DNA of 64,000 nucleotides from Dendrophyllia cribrosa (GCA_024195265.1 JAJLRJ010000006.1:22784023-22848022), one strand, 5' to 3'. Positions 1 to 12,704 are shown, counted from the first letter of the stretch. A program made the numbers and translations. The notes: generated by a model not told the origin, from the letters alone.

Positions 1-1360
1 TGTAAAAGTGGGTCGATTAGTCGGGCCCAAAAAAAAAAAGGAGAAAGAAAAAAGGAAGAAAAGAACTGGCGCGGGAGTTGTAGCGGTAAACCCGCGTTTG
101 TCCGGCGGAATCGAATGTGAAGACAGATTACTGATACCGTTCACGAAAACGTTTAAGATCGTAGGAGAGTCAATAAGAATGCCTGAGAATTGCGGCCAAA
201 CGAGAGTGAAAGTTACGAATTACCATAGACTCCTCAGTAAAAATTTGACCGGTTTCAAAGTTCAGGAGAGTTTGGGTCGGTCGGGCGATGGGAAACAAAA
301 CGTTTTATTGTGATGGCCTAACACAATACAACATGTTGTACTTATATGGTGATCAAAATACAAAACTTTCTTAAAAAATCGGACAAATAATATTTTCTGA
401 GCAATATTTGATAGAAAAGCAGTTGCAGTTTTCATACAAACGGCAACAGCAATGTTCCGGCTAGTCTACTCCGCGCAACAGGTGGTTTTACGAGTTGTTA
501 GTGAAGCGAGAACGCAAAGCGAATCATCAAAATAGATGGATAACTTATATAGCGCACATACCACATGTGTCTCATGGCACTTTATATGGGGACGGATCGG
601 ACGTGAGCTCATGAATGCGCTTCTGGCAGCCGCTATCGGTTCATTGTTAATCTCATCTCCCCCACCCCATGCCACGCATGGACAAATGTATGGCATTAAG
701 TAACAATGTGTGTAAGAACTAGGCAATACTCTATTGTTCCGCGGCATTTCGCTTTCCCCACATAAGATTGTTTAGGTGTTTCTTACTGAGAATACATCAA
801 CCTATGGACAACATGTTTTTTAAATAAAATGTAGTAGAACTTTATTTTAAAGTGATGTTTCTTTTGTGCTACAAGATTTCATCCAATCCTGAAACTCCCA
901 ATACAATGCTTCCCACAAAGAATTTTGGTTGCATTAAAACTCAGAATAGTTTTCACCAAAAGGGAATCAATAAGTAAACTAAAGAGAAATAAATGTACTA
1001 CCTGGTTAAGTTATGGTAGATTTTCACGTTTTAGCCAATGAGGAAAACGGTTTCAACAATATCACAATTGATTTAAAACCTTTTTGCATTCCTCGCCGTT
1101 AGGTTGCCTAGTTCTGACTAGGACCATTACATAAGGGTGGTTACAGCCAGGGTTTTGTTACGTCCCTATTAGGTACCGGACTACTATTTCTACATTGTCA
1201 TCCGAACGACGTGAAGGTCTAACCTTTTAAAACGGTGAAGAGGCCCGAAAAAAAAAACACAATATGCGCAATTCGTCCAAGGGAACATTGCTTCTACCGT
1301 CCATGCATATTCGCGAATATCCGTCACTGATGCTTTACTTTGCGCGAACGATATCCCAGC
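1..1360. other. Region without a supported gene
   Basis: No convincing coding signal. A 101-codon open frame near the left edge has no ATG at its beginning and begins with a lysine-rich low-complexity stretch, so I do not call it. The rest is AT-rich with only short, unrelated open frames. Similarity to the vWA duplication unit begins at about 1,370. Confidence 0.5.
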
Positions 1361-1451
1361 TCCATTACATGTAATAGACAGATGTACATCATGTTTCCCA
1401 GTACAAATAAATCGGTATCTAACTGACAAATGTTATTATCGTTTTTGTTAG

Positions 1452-4089
1452 ATGATAGGCAATGCTGTGATATTTGTCTGGTTGCTGGGACTTTCAAGTG
1501 AGTCAAAGTGTTCATGTTAAGAGATAGGCGGCTTACAGTACAAGGCTGATCAAACAGCTAAAAATGTGTTTTATTGCCCAAAACTAACCTTCAACAAAGT
1601 TAGTTTTGTCCAACTGTTTGATGAGCGTGACATCTTGTTTAAAGTTTGTTTAATAAGTCCCATTGCTGATCCTGATGTTCAGAACGATCCGGCTGCAATT
1701 TGCTGCTGTTTGTCCAAGTGGGCCTTACATGGTCTAAAAAGTCACCGGCACAGGCTTAATGGGGAGGACTCTTGAAAGACGGAGGGGAGAGAGAAAGAGA
1801 GCCTTGAGGAAGGAAGAAGGGGAGGGGGAAGGGGGGAGGGGAAGAAGAGGCGAGTGGGGAGCCTTGAGGAAGTTTTTGTTCAATCATATTACAGTTTGGC
1901 AGGTAACATTTTTTGGAAGCCTTAAAGTGCTGTTACACGTAACAATTTTCCGTGCAACTTGTCTGGCAAAAAAAATTGTTGCAAGTTGCACGCACGATTT
2001 TTACATGCAACACCCCTTCATGCAACTGAATTTTTGTTTTTTTGAGTTGCACGAAAAGTTGAATCGTTTTCTACTTTCTGCAACAAATTTCTTCAAGTTG
2101 CACAACAAAAATACGTGTAACATGGCTCTTGCAACTAGTTTCGCCGCACTCTTTAGTCAAAAGATGCGTCATTTTTCAACTTACGCAATTTTTTCGCGAG
2201 ACAAGTTGCATGACAATTGTAACGTGTAACATTGTACGTGCAACTTGCAACAATTTTTTTCTGCGGGGAAAATTGTTACGTGTAACAGCAGCTTTAATAG
2301 TCGCGTGACCTAAAATTGAACGTTAACGGTTAAAATTTCAGAGTAAAACGGGGAACATAAAATCAGATTAACTAATCTTTCACTTCTTAGATGCTCGTTA
2401 TGAATTGACCTTGTGAGCATGTCTAAATTAAATATCAATGACGTAATTGAGGAAAACAGGTCACGCGACAAAAATTACAGATATCACCCTACAAGCTAAT
2501 AACTTATTTAACAACTTAATAATACATATTTTTAAAATTATGTTGTGTAAGCTTTCCCCATTTAGAGCCGAATTTTGTATTGTACCCTCGGGTAGCACAT
2601 GCATTATTGGTCAGTCGCATAGGCTTGTAAGACTCCACCTTGGACATAAGCGTTCCCTAACATAGTATAACTAATGCTTAGACACTAATGGTGCTCATTT
2701 CCCTACAGAGGCAGAATATAAATGTCACAATAAGATAGACATGGTGATACTGCTGGATAGTTCTGCCAGTGTTAAGGAAGATGAGTTTGCTGCAACCAAG
2801 AAATTCGCCGCTGATCTTGTCAAGCATTTTGAAATATCAAAGGACAGGACAAACGTGGCGACTTTATCATTTAGTCAATACGTTCATACGGGAAGAAGCT
2901 TCAAGGATAAAGCTTCTCAGGAATCCGTCTTGAAGGCGATAGATGGACTAAGTTATGAAGGATCCTTCACAAGACTTGATAATGCGCTCGCAAATATCCA
3001 AGACGTCACCTTCAACAAGGATAAAGGAGCAAGGTCTTACGATACAGGTAACTGTAACTCTTAAGCCTGTTCTAGCCGTTTAGATAGTGGCGAGCGAAGA
3101 ATAGGCAGCGCGCAGAACGAAAAAAAAATATTGCGAGTGCTGACGAAGGGGGATAGGCGCGAAAGATAGCGGGGCGAGGGAGACCCTCTCCACAGTCTAC
3201 CCTCGTTTTTCCCGCACTTTCGCGCCAGTTTTTATCTACTACAGGTAACCCAGTCCCACAACCGTAACGCCTGGAACAGGCTAGCAACACTTGCGAAACA
3301 TACCGTTGCTGCTTCAAACCTATTCAAAACGATTTGTCAAGGCGCTTGTTAGCAAATTTATATGACTCCATAGACTTGATAAATAAATGTAATAGAAACG
3401 TTTTCTGGAATAGTTTCATGCAGACCAAGCGGGTTTTAAAGCGCAAGTTCAGATGAGCGTAACCTGCACAACAGGTGCTTTTGGCGGTGCTCAAGCGGGT
3501 TTTGGGGCGCGAGCGCGAAGCGCGAGCAACGAGGGCGCAGCGCGAGATACGCGAGGGGAGGGAAACGAAAAAAGAAAAAAAAAATTTTCGTTTCCCTCCC
3601 CTCGCGTGTCTAGCGCTGCGCGCTCGCACTCCAAAACCTGCTTGAACATCCCCAAAAGTGCCAGTTGTACAGGCTAAGATGAGCGTGAAGCGTTAGTCAA
3701 GCACCACGCGAGGAGCGCGAAAAGTTATGACAGCCTTTTGTAACGTAAGTGTACCAAATGCTATAGGTACTTTGCCGGCTGAGATACCAACGTTTTCATC
3801 CTCTTTTCTCTTGATAGATGTCAAAAAAGCTGTTGTTGTAGTAACGGACGGCTTCAGCTCAATGGGGATTGAAACCACAAAAGACTTGACGGATAGAATG
3901 AAAACAAGCGGTGTCAAATTATTTGCTGTGGGCACGTCTGATCGCCTGCATCGCATGTACAAAGCTGAACTGGATGAGTTGTCCAGCAAACCGAGTAAAA
4001 GCCATCAACTTATTGTTGATCTCAACAAGAATTCCTTTACTAAAGAACAAGTGGAGCAGTTTGCTAAAGAAATCTGTAAAACTGAATAA
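1452..4089 (+). CDS. Secreted single-vWA-domain protein, copy A
   Basis: Three exons inferred by reading splice sites and comparing paralogues: 1,452-1,497 (donor GTGAGT), 2,709-3,047 (acceptor CCTACAG, donor GTAACT) and 3,818-4,089 ending in TAA. Exon sizes 46+339+272 give 218 residues. Both introns are phase 1. Exon 1 encodes a short hydrophobic signal peptide (Met, then AVIFVWLLGLS). The rest is one von Willebrand A domain with a full metal-ion site: DSSAS at residues 32-36, the Thr of FTRLDNAL in the middle, and VVVVTDG early in exon 3. A Cys just before the domain and one near the C-terminus (EICKTE) are placed to close it, as in matrilin-type vWA domains. Expected role: extracellular adhesion or matrix binding; the ligand is unknown. 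The acceptor-like TTTTTGTTAG directly before the ATG suggests an upstream 5'UTR exon. Intron 2 carries two Mutator-type MITEs. Confidence 0.8.
1922..2297. mobile_element. MITE with TTAA target duplication
   Basis: Both ends read TTAA followed by an inverted repeat of about 27 bp containing GCTGTTACACGTAACAATTT. The TTAA pairs are at 1,922-1,925 and 2,294-2,297, which suggests a piggyBac-type target, though the tips do not look like classical piggyBac ends. The interior is made of short TTGCAAC/GTTGCA motifs in both orientations. It has no coding capacity. Unit B lacks it at the matching place. Confidence 0.7.
3054..3292. mobile_element. Mutator-type MITE with 9-bp target duplication
   Basis: Element 3,063-3,283, with inverted ends AAGCCTGTT and AACAGGCTA. 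The flanks are GTAACTCTT (3,054-3,062) and GCAACACTT (3,284-3,292), a 9-bp target duplication with two mismatches. vWA copy C carries the uninterrupted site (GTAACTGCAACACTTGAG), which supports the insertion. The element sits six bases after the exon 2 donor of vWA copy A. Confidence 0.75.
3451..3685. mobile_element. Mutator-type hairpin MITE with perfect 9-bp target duplication
   Basis: The 9-bp direct repeat AGATGAGCG (3,451-3,459 and 3,677-3,685) brackets a 217-bp element. Its two halves are long imperfect inverted arms meeting at an A-rich centre near 3,585. The tips read TAACCTGCACAAC and TAGCCTGTACAAC. Similar TAACCTG/AAGCCTG tips occur at 3,063 and at 56,375, all with 9-bp duplications, so they probably belong to related Mutator-like families. 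Confidence 0.85.
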
Positions 4090-4544
4090 ATTCAGGGAAT
4101 CTGGGTAAACCGTAAGCGTTTTACCAGTCCACAATATTTTGGTGTTTTAGATTATCCTCAGTTTATACGCAGCATTCCTCCGAAATTCTTGACCACTGAG
4201 ACTGATCTTCGGCAGTTGCGAAATAAACTTAAGCTTAATTCAAACAAATAACTCTTTTGGATTGCACACTGTTGCTTTTTATGCAAAGACAAATCAGTCC
4301 CCTTAAATAAGAAAAATGTATGGTCTCGTACTTTAGACTCGAATAAACAGAATGAGAACAAATTAATTTAACTCAAAGCCTCAATAACACTTACTTTGAA
4401 GGCTGTGATATAGTAAATGCTACGCGTTGATTCTTGTCCCAGTGGGTCTCTCAAAGTGTTTTTGCATTAAGTCTTCTCTTTTACATGAAGCAAAACTTAT
4501 TTCACAATTTAGAGTAAACTGAAAAGGAAAACTCAGAATTTGTT

Positions 4545-4747
4545 ACTCCAGAAATTTCAGGGAGACTGCGTACCAGCTTTCGGCACTAGACTTTCTGGGA
4601 TAGTTTGGGTAACCAGCGTTTGTTACGATAGGTTGATGGTTTCAAAGGCAAACTATTAACCAATCATAGCTCATGTTGGTTACAGAAACGATCCCAGAAA
4701 TCTCAGTGCCGAAAGGTGGTGCTCAGTCTCCCCAAAGTTTCTGGAGT
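4545..4747. mobile_element. Old MITE shared by units A and B (copy in A)
   Basis: Inverted ends beginning ACTCCAGAAA and ending TTTCTGGAGT, with inner arms pairing GGGAGACTG with CAGTCTCCC and TTTCGGCACT with AGTGCCGAAA. The same element is at the same relative position in unit B (12,504-12,704), so it inserted before the segment was duplicated. No coding capacity. Confidence 0.75.
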
Positions 4748-4749
4748 GG

Positions 4750-6250
4750 CGAACAGTGAATGCTTCAAACTGTGACCTGGTGACCCATATCCACTAGACC
4801 AAAGAGGGCTATAGCTGACGGGAACTGTAATTTTTAACATATTTATAGATTTATCCATAAAAATAAATGAAAGCTAACCGTTTTAAATCAGTGCTTAACC
4901 CGACGTCAGGTTGAACGTTGGAAACGAGTGTTAAACTTTTGGTTCCTTGGTTCGTCTTCCATTTCGGCGCCATTTTGAATAAATATCTCGGCCGGGAAAC
5001 TGGTACGCACTCTACACCTACCGAGGAGACTCTGGGGACAAGTTTGCTCTTGCATAAACATACGAAATACTACGTTTTAGTCTTTTACAATTGAAGGGAA
5101 TTTCTTGTGTGGCCTAAAGAAGAAACATTAAGCTTGACAACGGCAGAAAAATGAATACAATTTTCCGCTTCTGTCATTGATATGGCAAGTGAAATGAACA
5201 CGATAGAGATTTGACGAGAAAATGGACTGATTTATTTTACTGTTCGGTTACTAGCAACCCATTTGGTGCTCTCTTGATTTTCGCGTTTTTGCTCGCTGGT
5301 CGCGACTGGTCATCGCGACTGGTCACCTTGACTAATCTCCTGCAAATTAAAAGAAAATACGCATTTGTAAAACTGTCCATCTAATTTTTGTGAAAAATGT
5401 TTGTCTCCGTTAATCTCGGCCACGTTTCACTGACAGCTTTCATTGATAACAGTCTCTGGTGTTGGCCTTCTATTGTTAACAACTTCTTGCTAACAGATTT
5501 CCTGTTACACAGTCAATAGCATAGTGTCGTTGACAGTATACAGAAAAACGGAATCCGAGTAGTCGATCACTAAACCCCGCACGACATTACGGCAAGAATT
5601 TCCTTCACCAAACTTTCGACAACCAATTGATTTCCAAACAAATGTTGTCTACAATATCCCCTATGCGAGAAGCTGGTAGATGTATTATATTTCGAAACAA
5701 AGAACACATTAGAAATTTTAAGAACGGCAACAAAGGCTCAATGCTTGGTCTAACAATCATTCAATTGAGTTAGAAAAAGCACGAGTGATTGATACTGAGG
5801 CGACTACTGCGTACGAAAAATTTTAGATTCATGACACACTACGAAGCAGATAATGACTCAAAGCCGCTACCTAGACAATGTTCTATTCTTCCTAAATAAT
5901 GTATCTCTTCATTAGTAATTCTTTGTATTTAAGGTATATTTAGTCTCTCTTTATCCACACATTTTCACTGTATATATCACTTTATTCAGTGTCATTCATC
6001 AAAGGCTACAGATTGGTGACCGAAAGCTCATATATAACTTTAAAAATATTTTAACCAGAGAACGTTTTGTACAGTCTTATCACATGTTACCCTGGTTACC
6101 CGTTCATTTTCGCAAACAGTTATATACAAAAGGAAAAACATAATTATTACCAAATTGTGAGTCAACTTTCAAAAAATATTGTAGAATTAGTTTTGAGGGA
6201 GTAAAACTCTTAAAAATTTCTAGCTGACGCCGTTGACATGTTTTTCAAAC
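4750..6250. other. Non-coding downstream part of unit A
   Basis: AT-rich, no gene supported. It aligns by eye with 12,705-14,130 of unit B, apart from about 120 bp after 4,765 that B lacks. Open frames here are short and not conserved between the two copies, which argues against coding. Confidence 0.6.
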
Positions 6251-6967
6251 GAAATATCTTTTACTAGTACCAGTAAAAGCACAAACATCGAATGACTTAT
6301 GCAATGACCGTTTATTCCATTAACATTTTATCCACCCAAGTGTGATAAAACCATTTGAACCTAAAAAATATATCATTTTATTCAACTACTACTTTAAAAT
6401 TTGAAAAAGAAAACTGTAAGACTTGCTACAAATGCTGGAGTCAGTGATAGTTGAGAGCGGAAAGAAACTTCTACAAAAAAATCTAGCTAACGATATTGGC
6501 ACTTCTATTCTCAAACGATGGAAAACTTTTACTAGTACCAGTTAAAGCATAAACATGGAATGACATTCTAATGGATTTGCACTTTGTTCCATTAACCTTT
6601 TTTCGGGCCGCTGCTCTCACGCAATTACCCACGTGGTGATTAACACTGAAGTTGGATCAAGCTTAAGGATATATATTGTTTGAAATTAAAGTTATTCATA
6701 AGATCTCAGTTTTACAACAAGCAACAGAGATCAGGAGACATCAAAGGTAAGTAACAAAGACTAAAGAGTATTCCGGCCTTAAAGCTTCGTATACGGTTTC
6801 TTCTATAATTAGGTTTAAGGAAGGACTCCAATAAAAGTGATACTAATCTTTGCAAGATTCGACCAACAGTTGATAAGAAAAGGTAGGATAATTCTATGCT
6901 AAAATTAGTAGTAATTTATTCTTTCAAATTCCCTTTGAAAAAGTAACTAGCTTAAGTAGCTGGCTCT

Positions 6968-7136
6968 TATTCTTGGTTTGCAACCACGTGACAAGGCGGC
7001 CATGTTGGTGGTCAACACAACACAATTTTTGTCGCAGAATTTGCATGAAAATAGAGTTTAGTTCCCAGCGGAGAGAAACGCTTTTGTTCTTGACCACCAA
7101 CATGGCCGCCGTGACGTCACGTGCAAACCAGCAATA
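6968..7136. mobile_element. TA-flanked MITE (Tc1/mariner-type)
   Basis: TA dinucleotides at 6,968-6,969 and 7,135-7,136 flank a 165-bp element. Its inverted ends contain TGGTTTGCA and TGCAAACCA, and its inner arms share GGCGGCCATGTTGGTGGTCAA in opposite orientation. The related copy near 47,780 reads straight through (TTCTTATAGACTG) without it, giving the empty site. Confidence 0.85.
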
Positions 7137-7739
7137 GACTGTTTTATTTGGAAATTTCATATTATAACAAGTACTGAGTTAACTTTAATACAGCTAAAAC
7201 TTTGAAATTTTGGAGTTTAGAGATCTCAACTGAAGACAGTAAATAGTTGTCAAACAGAACCTTATAACAATTCAAATTTATCAAACTAATTGGAATTCAT
7301 CCACAGCTAAAGTATTTGAATTTTTTCTTATTGATCGATACACAAAGCGATCAGTCACATTGAGTTTACAATTAAAACGAATTTCTTATCTCCGCCGGAA
7401 AAATCTAAATGAGAAAACTAGTTTTGTCTGAATTTAGCCTGCGAATACTGACAGCCTCCTCTCGTCGTTTCCCGGCCACTAGGGGGCGAACGCCCCTAGC
7501 GCGTCACGATGAGAGGCGGCTTTATCCTCAGTCTGGTCTGAAATATTATTGGAACCAACGCATGGCAGACAAGATCCTGGACGGCCTGCAAAGACGTTGC
7601 TTAGTACTTTAATGGAAGATGCAGAGGTGGAGTCTTGGAAAGAGCTTGCTAGCCTGTTGGCTGATCGGGACCTGTGGCGTGTCAGACACAGGACCCGTCT
7701 CAAATATCGTGTTTGAGTCGACGGATGATGATGATGCAT

Positions 7740-8740
7740 TGATAATAATAATAGTAATAGTAATAATAATAATAATATATACATTCTTATATGCGCATTT
7801 CCTAAGCTCAATGCGTCTTACAATAATTTTCACATACATAAAATACGAAAAAAGAGGAAAATCTTATCTAATCATGTACGTCTAATTACGGCTTACTAAG
7901 ATAAAAAAGCTTTCCTAAAAAGATAAGTTTTTAACTTGTTTTTAAAACAGCTAACAGTCTTCGCTTTCTTTATATCCTCTGGTAAAGAGTTTCATAGTTT
8001 CGGCGGTACCGCAAACGAAAAAGCTCTACCACCATAGTTCCATAGTTGTCGGTTTTGGCTTTTTGAGGAACGGAGTTAGTGAACGTGACGATGATCTTAA
8101 AGTTCGTGACGGATGATAGACTTCAATTAGAGGCTTCAAGTAGTCTGCGGTCAGGCCGTGCATGATGTTGTAAGTTATGAATCCTCTTTTTCAACTGGAA
8201 GCCAGTGTAAGTTCCTTAACTGATAAAGGCGTTGCATCGTCTGGACGTTTTAGGCCCATCACAAGACGCGCTGCAGTATTCTGAATTCGCTGAAGTTGAT
8301 CCCTTTGGTATTCAGGGATACCGTATAAGGCTATTACTAACAGTAATCTAATAAAGACATGACAAGGGAATTAACTAACAGTTTTAAGTCCGTCATACGA
8401 GAGATATTTCCGAATGCGTCCTATCGATCCTATGGCAAGAGTAGCGTTTTTTTTTTACAAATTTCATTGATGTAACTGCTAAATGACAAATTATTCACCA
8501 CGACTACACCTAGATTTCTAGCTTTTTCTGTGATAACAATTTAAGTTCCTGCAAATGTGATGGTTTCACCAAAAGATGGTTGCCTCATAAACCGCGATGT
8601 AAAATGTAACACCTCGGTCTTTCCAGGATTGCTTTCAGCATGTTCGTGGTGTTCCATGAGAAAATATGTTCAACACACTACCGAATGGTGACAAGGGATT
8701 CACTCGGATGGTTAGGGTTAATAGCAATGAATACTTGGCT
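7740..8740 (-). pseudogene. CR1/L2-like LINE, reverse transcriptase C-terminus and 3' end
   Basis: Read on the minus strand, about 8,330-7,900 encodes the usual end of a non-LTR retrotransposon polyprotein. It has a thumb/connection stretch (LYGIPEYQRDQLQRIQNTAA), then residues resembling PPKLWNSLPEDI (with a stop where Trp is expected), then a tail with CFKNKLKTYLFRKAF. Several stops and frame changes break it. The 3' end lies at an ATA/TTA microsatellite at about 7,740-7,780, the typical tail type of this clade. Dead 5'-truncated copy. Confidence 0.75.
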
Positions 8741-8860
8741 GACATCAGCGTAGAACATGCAGTTGAGATTGTAGTACTTACGCTTAGTGCTTATGTCAAG
8801 TACTGTAAATCAGAGATTGTCATCTTCAACTCATTTGATACAACTTTCTTACATTTAATA

Positions 8861-10865
8861 ATATATAGAAAGACAAAACCGAATTAAACCTTACCCTTGA
8901 TTCGCATGAATGAAAGGCCCAAACGTAAAAACAACATTATTTTCACAGTACCCATGATAAACTGTATTTCTAGAAATGAAGAAAATGGCGTAGAATACCC
9001 AAAACAATACAAATTTTTTGTATCTATAAATTATATCCAATTATCCACCTGTTCATTGATGGACAGATGTACATTATGTTTCCCAGAACAATTACATCAA
9101 TATATAACTGACAAATGTTATTATTGTTTTTCTTAGATGATATTCAATGCTGTAATATTTGTCTGGCTGCTGGGACTTTCAAGTGAGTCAAAGTGTTCAT
9201 GTTAGGAGATAGGCGGCTTACAGTACAAGGTGCATCAAAGAGCTGAAAATGTGTTTTACATTTCCTAATATTTTGGTTAGACAGGACTAACCTTCATAAA
9301 GGATAGTCTTGTGTAACTGTTCGATCAGCCTGGCATTTCGTTTAAAGTTTGTTTAATAAGTCCATTCTGATGGCTGATCTACATTAAGTTCCAGCTACAA
9401 TTTGCTGCTGTTTGTCCAAATGGTTGTTACATGGTTAAAGAAGTCGCTAGGAGGACTCTTGAAAGGAGGAGGAGGAAGAGGAGGAGAGAGGGAGAGCCTT
9501 GAGGAGGATGGGAACATAGGGGGTGGGGTGGGGGAAGAGCCTTGAGGAGGATGGGACATGGGGGGTGGGGGGTGGGGGGAGGGAGAGATTGTGTGCGGAG
9601 GAGAAGCGACACAGACTCACGATGTGAGAGAAAACACAAAAGGATAATGTCCTAATTTGCGCCTGGGTAAAGAAAATAAATGTAAATTTTCAGTAAGTCA
9701 GTTGTTTTTCCGAGACCGTAAACAGTTTAAGAGGGTAAATGGGGGCTGGCATAAGTGCTCAGGCAACCTAAGACATGACTCACCGGTCTATTTGGCATAG
9801 TTGAAAGGTTAAAAAGGAAGTTTCCTAACATAGTGAAACTAATTATAACACACTAACGGTGCCCATAATGTTTAATAATTTCCCTACAGAGGCAGAATTT
9901 AAATGTCACAATAAGATAGACATGGTAATACTGCTGGATAGTTCTGCCAGTGTTAGGGAAGATGAGTTTGCTGCAACCAAGAAATTCGCCGCTGATCTTG
10001 TCAAGCATTTTGAAATATCAAAGGACAAGACAAACGTGGCGGCTTTATCATTTAGTCAGTACGTTTACACGGGAAGAAACTTCAAGGATAAAGCTTCTCA
10101 GGAATCCGTCTTGAAGGCGATAGATGGACTAAGTTATGAAGGATCCTTCACAAGACTTGATAATGCGCTCGCAAATATTCAAGACGTCACCTTCAACAAG
10201 GATCAAGGAGCAAGGTCTTACGATAGAGGTAGAAACACACCTTTTATGACCTTTGTACCGTCTTCAAAATAGTCTCCTACACAGTCGGTATTCGGGGGAG
10301 CTCGAGTGAATTAAGGAATGGTTTTCGGTAGATTTGTAGGGGTAGCGGTGGCTGGTTTGATACAAAGTTAACGTACCGACTCGATACCTTTTACGTGGCA
10401 TGTATTTCATTAGTAAAATAATTATTTTTCGCTTTCATGAGTAATGTTGTTGCGTCACGTGACTTACCACGCCTAATTTTTCGGCAACTTATTTTTATCC
10501 AAATTTACGAGATATTGGAAACAATATAATTAATATGTGAAATTAAACTTTTATTGCTGCGTCATTATCGATAAAATGAAAACGTTAAAGTTTACCGAAA
10601 GTAAATAAATTTAGAAAACCCCGTTTAGTCCATAAACCTATTGCTGATGGTCATTGATAGAAAAATATCGTTATCCAAAATTCCTAATGTTGCATAATTT
10701 AGGGCGTGGTTTATCACGGGACATCAACAACTCGGTGTACCATCCAAAGAATTATTTCGTTTCTAAGTACACGGTTTTTAGCCAAAATATTAGAGGATAA
10801 GATAAAACTAGAAAAAAATTATGAAATCCTCACATTACAAGAGAAGCAATGCCTTAATTCACTGT
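8861..10865 (+). repeat. Long inverted repeat, left arm (pairs with 60,236-62,204)
   Basis: About 2.0 kb here matches about 60,236-62,204 in reverse complement, including the signal-peptide exon, exon 2 of the vWA gene and non-coding flanks. The arms are some 49 kb apart. The match stops on one side at an AT-rich LINE edge and on the other about 640 bp into intron 2. Confidence 0.85.
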
Positions 10866-12049
10866 GCAAATCATTGACAATTTGGTGAACCAAGATTTGA
10901 TATATACACGTGGTACACGTGGACATGTCCACCTAGACTTGAAAAGAACGCTTAATAGATATACACGACGAAATTTTCAACGAGCATCCTCGTTGTTTTC
11001 TTACGGAAGTTTTCCCAAGAGTTTCAAAGCCTGCGACCGGGATCGTAAGAATCAAATGCACTAAAATTTTAACCGGCTACACGTACGTTCAAATGGTTTA
11101 AAATTTTAAGCAATTGTTCGAATTTACAACATCTTTCTTCTGTCATTGGTTAGCCACAAGTAGCTCAACATTTTCTCAAATGTTGCTCAAGATTTCCAAA
11201 AAGTTGCCCAAAAGTTGCTTAATTTTAGGAAAGTTGCCAGATAGTTGCGATTTTGTCTCCAAACGTTACGTTAAAATTCATGAAAATTACCTAAAATTTG
11301 CCTCGAGGACCTTGTTCTTCGTAGTCAGAGTTAGAATCAGTTGATTCTTCACTGCTGTCCGCCATTTTGCTTTTCCATGTGCGTGGAAACCGCTGACCTA
11401 TTTTTTTCAATGTGTGCTTCAATCTTGCCTTCCCAGGGCCCTTTCTCTAGGTTGTGTTGATTTTGAGGTTTTTGTGACTTAAATTTTATCCTCGTGGGAT
11501 ATTTATCAAATGTGGAAATTGGTTCATGTTGCCAATTTTTTGGCTACATGAACTCCAAAAGTTTCTATTTTGACAAAAACTACAAAATCATAAAGTTGCC
11601 AAAAACAGGAAAAGTTGATACCGAAAAGTTGCCGCGCAATTTGTGGCTAGACCTACTATTTGTCGTGGAAGGTGCTCTAGATTAAATCAATCAAGACAAA
11701 CTTTTGTAACATTTATAAATGTATAGGTACCTTGCTGGCTAAGATACCAACGTTCTCACCCCCTTTTCTCTTGATAGATGTCAAGAAAGCTGTTGTTGTA
11801 GTAACGGACGGCTTCAGCTCATTGGGGATTGAAACCACAAAAGACTTGACGGATAGAATGAAAACAAGCGGTGTCAAATTATTCGCCGTGGGCACGTCTG
11901 ATCGCCTGCATCGCATGTACAAAGCTGAACTGGATGAGTTGTCCAGCAAACCGAGTAAAAGCCATCAACTTATTGTTGATCTCAACAAGAATTCCTTTAC
12001 TAAAGATCAAGTGGAGCAGTTTGCTAAAGAAATCTGTAAAACTGAATAA
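9137..12049 (+). CDS. Secreted single-vWA-domain protein, copy B
   Basis: Same three-exon gene as copy A: 9,137-9,182, 9,890-10,228 and 11,778-12,049, 218 residues, both introns phase 1. The signal peptide begins MIFNAVIFVWLLGLS. The metal-ion site is complete (DSSAS, FTRLDNAL, VVVVTDG) and the framing cysteines are present. All three exons are open with consensus splice sites (GTGAGT, GTAGAA; CCTACAG, TTGATAG), so this copy looks intact. Differences from A are a handful of substitutions, for example Lys to Arg after DSSASV. Intron 2 is 1.55 kb and holds AT-rich sequence plus a stretch rich in GTTGCC/GTTGCT motifs at about 11,140-11,660, possibly a degenerate repeat. Function beyond a secreted vWA adhesion module is not known. 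Confidence 0.82.
9440..9605. repeat. Purine-rich low-complexity tract in intron 1
   Basis: GA/GGGA-rich imperfect repeat (GAGGAGG and GGGTGGGG units) inside intron 1 of vWA copy B. Copies A (about 1,780-1,870) and C (about 61,480-61,610, as the complement) have their own version with different lengths, so the tract predates the duplications and has kept changing length. Confidence 0.7.
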
Positions 12050-12503
12050 ATTCAAGGAAATATGGGTTTCCTGAGCGTTTCACCAGTCCACGATATTTTG
12101 GTGTTTTAGATTATCCTCAGTTTATATGCAGCATTCCTCCGAAATTCTTGACCACTGAGACTGGTCTCCGGCAGTTGCGAAATAAACTTAAGCTTAATTC
12201 AAACAAATAACTCTTTGGGATTACACACTGTTGTTTTTTATGCAAAGATAAATCAGTCCCCTTAAAAAAGAAAAATGTATGGTCTTGTACTTTAGACTCG
12301 AAAAAACAGAATGAGAAAAAGTAAATTTAACTCAAAGCCTCAATAACACTTACTTTGAAGGCTGTGATATAGTAAATGCTACGCGTTGATTCTTGTCCCT
12401 GTGGGTCTCTCAAAGCGTTTTTGCATTAAGTCTTCTCTTTCACATGAAGGAAAACTTATTTCACAATTAAGAGTAAACTGAAAAGGAAAACTCAGAATTT
12501 GTT

Positions 12504-12704
12504 ACTCCAGAAATTTCAGGGAGACTGCGTACCAGCTTTCGGCACTAGATTTTCTGGGAAAGTTGGGTAACCAGCGTTTGTTACGATAGGTTGATGGTTT
12601 CAAAGGCAACTATTAACCAATCATAGCTCATGTTGGTTACAGAAACGATCCCAGAAATCTCAGTGCCGAAAGGTGGTGCTCAGTCTTCCCAAAGTTTCTG
12701 GAGT
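12504..12704. mobile_element. Old MITE shared by units A and B (copy in B)
   Basis: Counterpart of 4,545-4,747 with the same ACTCCAGAAA / TTTCTGGAGT ends. It is useful for ordering events, because it was present before the duplication. Confidence 0.7.

Larger units (their letters stand above)
1370..7320 (+). repeat. Duplication unit A (vWA gene and flanks)
   Basis: This segment is repeated at about 9,060-20,755 (unit B), and its first part again, inverted, at about 61,900-60,240 (unit C). Coding exons, introns and about 2 kb of downstream sequence are all recognisable between A and B, so this is a genomic segmental duplication and not a retrocopy. Differences are mostly insertions: A alone has MITEs at 1,922-2,297, 3,054-3,292, 3,451-3,685 and 6,968-7,136. 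B alone has those at 13,053-13,295 and 19,995-20,161 plus the LINE at 14,131-19,918. The MITE at 4,545-4,747 is in both and predates the duplication. Confidence 0.9.

Noticed and set aside
1759..2229. 156-codon plus-strand open frame
   Set aside because: It runs from a purine-rich tract into the TTAA-flanked MITE; both are repeats and unit B has no equivalent.
3072..3677. Overlapping open frames on both strands, about 80-100 codons
   Set aside because: They coincide with two GC-rich hairpin MITEs in intron 2 of vWA copy A; palindromic DNA gives open frames on both strands.
7409..7740. Possible small gene with REL/W-rich end before the LINE tail
   Set aside because: Short frames without ATG-supported start; DLWRVRHRTRLKYRV-like end is more likely another repeat fragment, and I could not place it in a family.
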